Source: SW-6-46-9 sp964452185 (lineage in GTDB: Bacteria > Patescibacteriota > Minisyncoccia > Phycocordibacterales > SW-6-46-9). Taken from it: DNA of 12,492 bases. The notes below the pieces were generated by a model, which made no database searches, was not told the origin of the DNA, and saw nothing but the letters and a program-made list of their open reading frames with translations. The DNA lies in contig CAYVKO010000016.1 in NCBI GenBank assembly GCA_964452185.1, positions 1 to 12,492 of the forward strand. Reading direction: 5' to 3'. The position numbers and the translations under genes are program-made. This document shows, piece by piece, positions 1 through 6,052 of this stretch (position 1 is its first letter; each line of letters begins with the position of its first letter).

Positions 1-1490
1 ACAAGGTCAAAAAAATCGAAGTAGCTGGTCCGGGTTTTATTAACTTTTACTTATCCTCTGAGTTTTTCACCGAAAGCCTGTCTCGGATTATCGAGTCCGG
101 AAAGCAGTTTGGTTCGTCTGCTGTTGGAGAAGATAGAACTGTTGTGGTTGAGTATTCATCCCCAAACATTGCCAAACCATTCACTGTCGGGCACCTTCGC
201 TCTACCGTTATTGGCGATGCAATTGCAAATATTCTTTCTTTTACTGGTCATAGTGTTGTTCGGGATAACCATATTGGTGACTGGGGTACGCAGTTCGGAA
301 AGACCTTATACGCACTCGATCAGTGGGGAGATATCGAAGATATAGAGGACTCGGATGAGCCAATGAGAAAACTCGTGGACTTGTACGTGCAATTTCACGA
401 AGAGGCTGAAAAGAATGAAGAACTTAACGACAGAGCTCGAGAATGGTTTGCACGGCTTGAAGACGGTGACAAAGAGGCTATCAATCTTCTCGAAAAGCTG
501 CGTACATGGTCATTAAATGAGTTTGAGGATATATATGACCGTCTAGATGTTTCTTTTGATACGTGGCATGGAGAAAGTAAGTTCGCGCCGCTCACGAATG
601 AGGTAATCAAGGATTTGGAGTCCAAAGATTTACTTACTGAAAGTGAAGGCGCCAAGCTTGTGTTCTTTGGAGATCCGGATACTGACTCTGAAGATCATGA
701 AATGCCGCCGCTCATGATACAAAAATCTGACGGTACTACCATTTATGCGGCACGTGATTTGGCCACTGACAGGTGGCGCAAGCAGGAGTATGGTGACGAT
801 ACTACTATCATCAACGAGGTCGGGGCGGAACAAGCACTTTACTTTAAGCAGCTGTATGCCACGGAAGAGAATCTTGGTTACTTTTCAAAAAGTCAGCGTC
901 ATCACGTTGCGCACGGTTTGTTTCGTTTCGAGGACAAGAAGATGAGTACCCGAAAGGGAAACGTTATCTGGCTGGAAGACATCTTAGATGAAGTGACAGA
1001 GCGTGCAGCCAAGTTTAATCCAGAAGTAGCTGAAGAGGTTGGCATTGGGGCGCTTAAGTACAACGATCTCAAACGGGACCCTAAGAAGGATATAGTTTTC
1101 GACTGGGATGAAGTCCTAAACTTAGAAGGGGATTCCGGTCCGTATCTTCAGTATACGTATGCACGAGCGCGGTCAGTGTTGCGAGAGGCGGAAGAGTCCG
1201 ATTTCCATCCAGATACCGCCCCTGAGATTCCAAAAGAAGTACCTGAAGCAGCTCGATACCTTTATCGTTTTCCGGAAGTAGTACAACGGTCCGCTAATGA
1301 CCACGCACCTCGATATGTGGCTAATTATCTCCATCAAGTGGCGCAAAGCTTTAATACGTTTTACGGCAATACAAAAATCATCGGTGATGACAACCAGGCT
1401 GGCTATCGATTGGCACTGACAGCAGCCACTGCGCAAGTGCTTGAGAATGGCTTGCGCCTGCTTGGTATCAAGGCGCCAAAAGAGATGTAG
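1..1490 (+). CDS. argS: Arginyl-tRNA synthetase (ArgRS), 5' end cut by the window edge
   Basis: Class I aminoacyl-tRNA synthetase that charges tRNA-Arg with arginine in the cytoplasm. The reading frame is open from base 3, so 495 residues are visible and most of the N-terminal Arg_N domain lies outside the window; the GTG at 144 is internal, not a start. Visible in order: the end of the N-terminal domain (Val-Ala-Gly-Pro-Gly-Phe-Ile-Asn), the HIGH-type motif with the typical ArgRS context SSPNIAKPFTVGHLRS (about 156-203), the catalytic fold, a KMSKS-type loop KMSTRKGN (939-962), the Gly-Pro-Tyr-Leu-Gln-Tyr helix that opens the DALR anticodon-binding domain, and the family-typical C-terminus LLGIKAPKEM. 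No frameshift or missing motif is seen. The protein is rich in Asp and Glu. It is followed by a long non-coding gap, so it probably ends a transcript. Identification is secure. Confidence 0.97.
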   Translation, partial: KVKKIEVAGPGFINFYLSSEFFTESLSRIIESGKQFGSSAVGEDRTVVVEYSSPNIAKPFTVGHLRSTVIGDAIANILSFTGHSVVRDNHIGDWGTQFGKTLYALDQWGDIEDIEDSDEPMRKLVDLYVQFHEEAEKNEELNDRAREWFARLEDGDKEAINLLEKLRTWSLNEFEDIYDRLDVSFDTWHGESKFAPLTNEVIKDLESKDLLTESEGAKLVFFGDPDTDSEDHEMPPLMIQKSDGTTIYAARDLATDRWRKQEYGDDTTIINEVGAEQALYFKQLYATEENLGYFSKSQRHHVAHGLFRFEDKKMSTRKGNVIWLEDILDEVTERAAKFNPEVAEEVGIGALKYNDLKRDPKKDIVFDWDEVLNLEGDSGPYLQYTYARARSVLREAEESDFHPDTAPEIPKEVPEAARYLYRFPEVVQRSANDHAPRYVANYLHQVAQSFNTFYGNTKIIGDDNQAGYRLALTAATAQVLENGLRLLGIKAPKEM

Positions 1491-1512
1491 TAATGAAAAG
1501 CTCATATAAAAT

Positions 1513-1542
1513 ACCCTGACGGCATAATGAGGCCGGCAGGGT
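1513..1542. terminator. Hairpin downstream of argS, possible terminator
   Basis: The arms ACCCTGACGGC (1513-1523) and GCCGGCAGGGT (1532-1542) pair in 10 of 11 positions (one A/G mismatch) around an 8-base loop. It starts 22 bases after the argS stop codon. On the + strand no T run follows (TAGGGGTGG), so it is a poor rho-independent terminator for argS, though it could protect the mRNA 3' end. Read on the - strand it is followed by TATTTTAT, a modest T-rich tail. It could therefore end a leftward transcript from the 1558-1786 region, or act in both directions. Confidence 0.45.
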
Positions 1543-1557
1543 TAGGGGTGGTCATCT

Positions 1558-1760
1558 TACTCTAGCACCACTCGACGATGTTGGGTGCCGTCGGTGTCTG
1601 CACGTATTCTTTGGCAGTTGCTGCTTCTTGCTCTCAGTGAGATTTTCTTTGGCTTCTCTGACAGCTTGGTCACCCAGTGAAAAACTGCTGGTAACTTGCG
1701 AAACATGCAGACGGCGGCAATTTTGTTGAGACATGTAAAGCTTTTGCTGGTTTGAGAGTA
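1558..1760. ncRNA. Candidate structured RNA in the argS-ileS gap (strand uncertain)
   Basis: The 394 bases between argS and ileS contain no convincing gene. Much of 1558-1760 can be drawn as nested helices: 1558-1563 with 1755-1760 (TACTCT/AGAGTA), then 1567-1570 with 1748-1751 across a symmetric 3x3 internal loop, 1571-1576 with 1725-1730, 1590-1602 with 1706-1718 (12 of 13 pairs), 1614-1619 with 1683-1688, 1620-1623 with 1662-1665, and 1634-1637 with 1658-1661. Several of these use T-G pairs valid only in a + strand RNA. Against that, a GATACACT box at 1786-1779 and a hairpin with a T-rich tail at 1542-1513 would suit a - strand transcript. I find no hallmark of tmRNA, RNase P RNA, SRP RNA or a T-box. 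A rod-like fold of about 200 nt would be compatible with a 6S-type RNA, but that is a guess. Helices were picked by eye, and local hairpins at 1569-1596 and 1672-1692 compete with them. Confidence 0.33.
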
Positions 1761-1840
1761 CAAGCTACGTTCATTTCAAGTGTATCTTTTTTGCGCTTTT
1801 TAATAAAGTAATCGCACAGAATTCTGTAATTTTTAAGCCT

Positions 1841-1876
1841 TATACTGTTAGTACAATGCGGTTTTTGTGATACACT
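1841..1876 (+). promoter_or_regulatory. Putative ileS promoter (extended -10, leaderless start)
   Basis: TGATACACT at 1868-1876 fits an extended -10 element (TGnTAnnnT) and ends 8 bases before the ATG at 1885, so transcription would begin at or within a few bases of the start codon. The same nine bases precede the gene at 6053. No good -35 is seen 17 bases upstream. A second -10-like hexamer, TATACT at 1841-1846, could instead give a leader of about 30 bases. No Shine-Dalgarno sequence precedes ileS. Confidence 0.5.
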
Positions 1877-1884
1877 TTTTATGT

Positions 1885-4800
1885 ATGAGCGATACTAATA
1901 ATAATTCTGATAAGTCAGAGGCAGCCAAAAAAGAAGAGGAGATTCTCGATTTTTGGGAAGAGAACAACATTTTTGATAAAACACTCAGGAAGGATTCACC
2001 TGAGGGTGAGTTTGTTTTTTACGAAGGGCCTCCAACAGCCAACGGTCATCCGGGCATACACCACTTAGAATCTCGAGTTTTTAAGGATGCAATCCCGCGT
2101 TTTAAAACCATGCAGGGATATCACGTATCTCGAAAGGGTGGTTGGGATACGCACGGCTTACCTGTAGAGCTTGAGGTGGAAAAGGATCTTGGAATTGAAA
2201 CAAAAGATGAGATCGAAGAGTATGGAGTCGGAGAATTCAATGAAAAATGCAAAGAATCTGTCTGGGAGTATATTGAAGAGTGGGAGGCATTTACGGAGCG
2301 TATGGGATACTGGTTGGATCTGGATGACCCATATGTGACATACGATCCGAATTTTATGGAGTCGGTATGGAATCGGTTTGCGCAGGCAGATAAACGCGAT
2401 CTGTTATACAAAGACTACAAGGTCGTGCCGTGGTGCCCGCGGTGTGAGACAGCTCTTTCCAGCCATGAACTGGCGCAAGGCTACGAAACAGTCAAAGATC
2501 TGGCGGTAACCGCAAAGTTTAAGCTAGCTGGTGCACCAGAAGAAATCACTGGCGATGAAGACACATACGTCCTCGCCTGGACAACAACTCCGTGGACACT
2601 ACCGGCTAACTTAGCGCTGGCAGTAGGTGAAGATATTACATACGTAACCTTAGAGACGGAAGGCGGTCGGCTCATTGTAGCCAAAGATCGACTTGAGGAG
2701 ATAGTGGAAGAGTCCGGAAAAGAATATGAAATCATTGAAGAGTTTGCTGGCGACAAGTTAGTGGGTCTTTCGTATGAGCCGCTGTATCCATATGCTAAAG
2801 AGCTTCTTGAGGATGAAGATTTTTCTGATACACGCGAGAACGCATTTGAGATTTATGAAGCAGATTTTGTTACTACCGACGAAGGAACCGGCATTGTGCA
2901 TACAGCCGTAATGTACGGTCAGGATGACTTCGCACTCGGTGAAGATGTTGGTCTGCCTCGGCTCCACTTGGTAGATCAAACCGGTCACTTTAAAGAAGGT
3001 ACTGATTTTTTGGCCGGTCGTTTTGTGCATGATGAAGAGGTGGCGGTTGATATTATCAAGGACCTGTATCACCGAGATACCGGCGCCGAAACCGGACTTC
3101 TTTTTGATAAAGGTAAATTTGAGCACGAATATCCGCACTGTTGGCGGTGTGATACGCCACTTGTATACTATGCGCGTAACTCTTGGTACATTCGCATGAC
3201 CGAGCTACGCGAAGATCTGTTAGAGGAAAATGAAAAGATTAACTGGGAGCCGGAACACATCAAGGATGGTCGTTTTGGTGAATGGCTTGACGGTGTTCAG
3301 GACTGGGCGGTCAGCCGTGAGCGCTTTTGGGGTACACCGCTTCCAATCTGGGAATCCGAAGAAGCTTCGACAGATTCACAGCAGGCAGATCGGGTTGTGA
3401 TTGGATCCCTAGAAGAGCTAAAAGAGAAAACCAGGAGCACTAATACATTTTTCATAATGCGACACGGAGAGGCTGAGAGTAATGTTGAAAACATCATGAG
3501 TTCCAGCCTTGATGATGAGAATCACATGACACAAAAAGGTGAAAAGCAAGTTACTGAAGCTGTGTCCGAACTCGAAAAGAGAGGCATTGATGTAGTTTAT
3601 GTCTCACCATTTATGCGAACTCAAGAGACGGCTGACTTAATCGAAGAAGAGCTTGGAGATGTGGAGGTAGTTACTGACGACCGGTTGGGAGAAGTTGATG
3701 CCGGTGATTTTGACGGCAAGCCACTTGCTGAATTTCACAGCCAGTTTGCTGACACGGATGAGTTGTTAGAAAAGAAATCAGCCGGTGGAGAAAGCCTGTT
3801 GGACGTACGGCGACGCATGGGAGACTTCCTGTACGAAGTAGACGATGAACTGGAAGATAAGAATGCACTCATCGTTTCGCACAGTGGTCCACTGTGGATG
3901 CTTTCTGCGGCAGCCGAAGGTGCAGACCGATCTGATACAAAGAAGATGTACGAGGACCGCAATCACTTCATTAATACTGGTGAAGTACGCGAGCTTGATT
4001 TCGCTCCGGTGCCTCATGATGAAAACTACGAGTTGGACTTTCACCGACCGTACGTTGACGATATTACGTGGGAGAATGAGAATGGTCAGACTATGCGTCG
4101 TGTGCCGGAAGTAATGGATGTTTGGTTTGATTCCGGTTCCGTGCCGTATGCGCAGCACCACTATCCGTTTGAAAACAAAGAATACGTAGAAGATAAAGGG
4201 TATCCGGCCGATTTCATCGCTGAAGCGATTGACCAAACACGAGGTTGGTTTTATACACTTCATGCAATTGGTGTCTTTTCCGGAAAAGGGAGAGCATACA
4301 AAAATGTCATTTCACTCGGGCACATTCTTGATGAGAACGGCGATAAGATGTCGAAGTCTCGTGGCAATACTGTCGATCCGTGGGAAGCTATGGACAAACA
4401 CGGTGCGGACGCTATTCGGTTCTGGATGTATTCAATTAACCAGCCGGGTGAGTCAAAGAACTTTTCTGAAGATACTGTTGAGGAGATTACCAAAAAAGTA
4501 TTCAATCTTATTCGGAACGTAACTCGGTTCTACACAATGTACGGTGGAGAGGGGGTGGCCAAAGGAGATCTTCGCGATCCGTATGATAGCCCACACGCAA
4601 TAGATCAATGGATCTTGCTGCGGCTAAATAGGCTGGTAGAGAAATCAACGGAACACATGGAAGACTTCGACCTTCTCACTCCAACCCGAGCAATTCGGGA
4701 TTTTGTTGGTGATTTGTCACGTTGGTATATTCGTCGGAGTCGTGATCGTTTCAAGGATTCCGGATCAGACGACCAAGCGTGGGCGCTATCTACTACACAG

Positions 4801-5436
4801 CACGTGCTTGATACACTGATGCGGCTTACGGCACCGTTCACTCCTTTCTTGGCTGAAGAAATCTATCAGAAAGTGTCGGTAGACGACACTGAAAGTGTCC
4901 ACCTGTCTGATTGGCCGACCTCTAACCGTGAGCAGGTGAATGCCGAGGATGGTCTTATTTCCGATATGCAGGCTGTGCGAGAGGTGGCTTCGGAAGCTCG
5001 TGATAAAAGAAGTCAGGAACACTTGAAGGTGCGTCAACCGCTTGCGACACTGAAAACTTCAAAAACGGAAATCAAAGATAAGCAGCAACTCATTGATCTT
5101 TTGAAAGACGAAGTGAATGTAAAAGAGGTGGTTTTTGATGAGCAAGCGGATACATTGGCTGAGCTTGATACCGAGATTACTCAAACATTAGCTCGCGAAG
5201 GAACAGTTCGGGAGCTTATCCGTCAAATTCAACGATTGCGCAAAAAAGCCGATCTTGATCCGGAGAATGCTGTTGCTATAACGGTAGAGACTGATGAGAA
5301 CGGAAAAGAGCTGGTGGAAGAGTACTCAGAAACAATTACTTCTACTGCCACCCTCAAGGAAATTGACTTTTCTGAAGTTGCTGACGGAGAAGAGGTGGAT
5401 GTACACGACTTCCACTTTCTTGTTAGCTTGGAGTAG
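1885..5436 (+). CDS. ileS: Isoleucyl-tRNA synthetase, type 2, with an inserted histidine phosphatase domain
   Basis: Charges tRNA-Ile and hydrolyses mischarged valine in the cytoplasm. From ATG 1885 the protein has 1183 residues; the upstream GTG at 1867 is rejected because it overlaps the promoter-like box. In order: class I motif in the type 2 form PTANGHPGIHH (about 50-60) followed by GGWDTHGLPVE; Cys-x2-Cys in PWCPRCETAL; CP1 editing domain with WTTTPWTLPANLAL and GTGIVHTAVMYGQDDF; a second Cys-x2-Cys in HCWRCDTPLVYY; DWAVSRERFWGTPLPIW; then a foreign domain at about 519-706 (separate entry); the synthetase resumes with HRPYVDDITW, MRRVPEVMDVWFDSG, KMSKS (821-825), the anticodon-binding helical domain and a C-terminal extension. 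Without the insert it would be about 995 residues, slightly below my recollection of usual type 2 IleRS size. The cysteines expected of a zinc site flanking the insertion point appear absent. The protein is very acidic. recO follows after 5 bases and is probably co-transcribed. Confidence 0.97.
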   Translation: MSDTNNNSDKSEAAKKEEEILDFWEENNIFDKTLRKDSPEGEFVFYEGPPTANGHPGIHHLESRVFKDAIPRFKTMQGYHVSRKGGWDTHGLPVELEVEKDLGIETKDEIEEYGVGEFNEKCKESVWEYIEEWEAFTERMGYWLDLDDPYVTYDPNFMESVWNRFAQADKRDLLYKDYKVVPWCPRCETALSSHELAQGYETVKDLAVTAKFKLAGAPEEITGDEDTYVLAWTTTPWTLPANLALAVGEDITYVTLETEGGRLIVAKDRLEEIVEESGKEYEIIEEFAGDKLVGLSYEPLYPYAKELLEDEDFSDTRENAFEIYEADFVTTDEGTGIVHTAVMYGQDDFALGEDVGLPRLHLVDQTGHFKEGTDFLAGRFVHDEEVAVDIIKDLYHRDTGAETGLLFDKGKFEHEYPHCWRCDTPLVYYARNSWYIRMTELREDLLEENEKINWEPEHIKDGRFGEWLDGVQDWAVSRERFWGTPLPIWESEEASTDSQQADRVVIGSLEELKEKTRSTNTFFIMRHGEAESNVENIMSSSLDDENHMTQKGEKQVTEAVSELEKRGIDVVYVSPFMRTQETADLIEEELGDVEVVTDDRLGEVDAGDFDGKPLAEFHSQFADTDELLEKKSAGGESLLDVRRRMGDFLYEVDDELEDKNALIVSHSGPLWMLSAAAEGADRSDTKKMYEDRNHFINTGEVRELDFAPVPHDENYELDFHRPYVDDITWENENGQTMRRVPEVMDVWFDSGSVPYAQHHYPFENKEYVEDKGYPADFIAEAIDQTRGWFYTLHAIGVFSGKGRAYKNVISLGHILDENGDKMSKSRGNTVDPWEAMDKHGADAIRFWMYSINQPGESKNFSEDTVEEITKKVFNLIRNVTRFYTMYGGEGVAKGDLRDPYDSPHAIDQWILLRLNRLVEKSTEHMEDFDLLTPTRAIRDFVGDLSRWYIRRSRDRFKDSGSDDQAWALSTTQHVLDTLMRLTAPFTPFLAEEIYQKVSVDDTESVHLSDWPTSNREQVNAEDGLISDMQAVREVASEARDKRSQEHLKVRQPLATLKTSKTEIKDKQQLIDLLKDEVNVKEVVFDEQADTLAELDTEITQTLAREGTVRELIRQIQRLRKKADLDPENAVAITVETDENGKELVEEYSETITSTATLKEIDFSEVADGEEVDVHDFHFLVSLE
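3439..4002 (+). other. Histidine phosphatase (PGM-like) domain inside IleRS
   Basis: Residues about 519-706 of IleRS form a whole histidine phosphatase superfamily (clade 1, phosphoglycerate-mutase-like) domain. Visible motifs: RHGE with nucleophile His527 (codon 3463-3465) and Arg526; MTQKGEKQV matching the usual LTxxGxxQA; VSPFMRTQETA with phosphate-binding Arg578; LGEVDAGDFDG with acid Glu603; GGESLLDVRRR; and VSHSGPLW with His666. These correspond to the full catalytic set of the family, so activity is plausible. The closest general pattern is the broad-specificity PhoE/GpmB-type phosphatases, but the substrate cannot be read from sequence. The frame is continuous on both sides and composition matches the flanks. 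Presence is seen; activity is inferred. Confidence 0.93.
5430..5433 (+). promoter_or_regulatory. Shine-Dalgarno site of recO
   Basis: GGAG lies 8 bases before the recO ATG and overlaps the last codons of ileS. It is the only clear ribosome-binding site I see ahead of a start codon in this window, and it serves the one gene that must be translated from inside a longer mRNA. This supports the start at 5442. Confidence 0.6.
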
Positions 5437-5441
5437 TTTTT

Positions 5442-6026
5442 ATGCCGTACACTATTTATGATACTGAAGCGTTAGTTGTAGGGCGTCGGGATTACAAAGA
5501 CGCCAACACCCGGTTAATGCTTTACACGGAGGATCTTGGTCGATTATCAGCCAGTGCTCAGTCTATTCGCAAGGTGGATGCCAAGCTTAGTTCGGGGTTG
5601 CAGGTATACTCTCAAGCCAATACTTCACTAGTGTACGGAAAGTCCGGCTGGCGCATTGTAGGGGTAATACCAGGAACGAACTTCTTTTTGAAGTATCCTA
5701 AAAAGCGTGGAGTGACAGTTCGCACGACTCGACTGCTGCGCAAACTCGTTCCGGACCAACAACCTGATCAGCAGCTTTATGCTACTGTAGCTAACGGTCT
5801 TGAGGCACTAACGGAAGATTCTCGGGAGTTAAACTCGGTTGTTGAGCAGTTGATGGTATTTCGAATGTTGGCACAGTTAGGGTATGCTCCGGACCCACAA
5901 GCAACAGAACTTGAGTCTTTCACTGCATCAGCGAGATATGATGAAGGAGTGCTTAAAGAATTTACAACAGTGTCCGATGTAGCATTAAGTCAGATAAACC
6001 GTTCTCTTAAAAATATACAGTTCTAG
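5442..6026 (+). CDS. recO: DNA recombination/repair protein RecO (short form)
   Basis: RecO helps load RecA on SSB-coated single-stranded DNA in the RecF(O)R pathway. The 194 residues begin with the family-typical N-terminal OB-fold (YDTEALVVGRRDYKDANTR, then LYTEDLGRLSASAQSIRK, about 5-45, ending near GWRIVGV at 69-75). A helical domain follows (about 90-155, with VVEQLMVFRMLAQLGYAPD). The C-terminus QINRSLKNIQF resembles the final helix of longer RecO proteins. At about 240 residues the usual form is longer; here the segment between the helical domain and the final helix is very short, and the protein has no cysteine, so the zinc-binding element of many RecOs is absent. No continuation is seen in another frame after the stop, so this is probably a natural short form. 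It starts 5 bases after ileS with its own Shine-Dalgarno site. Its partner SSB is encoded at the right end of the window. Confidence 0.88.
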   Translation: MPYTIYDTEALVVGRRDYKDANTRLMLYTEDLGRLSASAQSIRKVDAKLSSGLQVYSQANTSLVYGKSGWRIVGVIPGTNFFLKYPKKRGVTVRTTRLLRKLVPDQQPDQQLYATVANGLEALTEDSRELNSVVEQLMVFRMLAQLGYAPDPQATELESFTASARYDEGVLKEFTTVSDVALSQINRSLKNIQF

Positions 6027-6034
6027 CTTAAAAG

Positions 6035-6043
6035 TGATACACT
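6035..6043 (+). promoter_or_regulatory. Putative extended -10 promoter of the Ig-repeat protein gene
   Basis: TGATACACT, identical to the box before ileS, lies just after the recO stop and 9 bases before ATG 6053, with no -35 and no Shine-Dalgarno site. It sits in overlapping dyads (AGTG-ATA-CACT and ACACT-AAA-AGTGT), so an operator is an alternative reading. The position suggests a separate, leaderless transcript. Confidence 0.5.
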
Positions 6044-6052
6044 AAAAGTGTG

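Noticed and set aside
144..146. GTG at 144 as start of argS
   Set aside because: The same frame is open to base 3 and encodes the recognisable end of the ArgRS N-terminal domain, so the gene simply begins outside the window.
1552..1763. Two overlapping - strand reading frames of 60 and 68 codons in the argS-ileS gap
   Set aside because: Neither resembles a family I know, both are arginine/serine-rich as expected by chance, and they overlap in different frames. The inverted-repeat structure of the region is better evidence than either frame.
1491..1884. T-box riboswitch, tmRNA, RNase P RNA or SRP RNA before ileS
   Set aside because: I looked for the T-box consensus, the tmRNA T-arm and tag, the RNase P core and the SRP apical loop sequence on both strands and found none.
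1867..1884. Upstream GTG start for ileS adding six residues
   Set aside because: It overlaps the promoter-like box, and the extra residues do not look like a conserved N-terminus; ATG 1885 follows the box at the same spacing as at the 6053 gene.
3439..4002. The phosphatase domain as an assembly chimera or a separate gene
   Set aside because: The frame is continuous through both junctions with no stop or internal start of note, composition matches the flanks, and synthetase motifs resume immediately afterwards.
3778..4263. 161-codon open frame on the - strand under ileS, and a 126-codon one at 2758-3138
   Set aside because: Both lie opposite strongly conserved IleRS or phosphatase motifs and show no family features; they are antisense shadows.
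4809..4817. TGATACACT inside ileS as a promoter
   Set aside because: It lies in conserved coding sequence with no start of a gene behind it; taken as a chance match, and as a caution about the motif.
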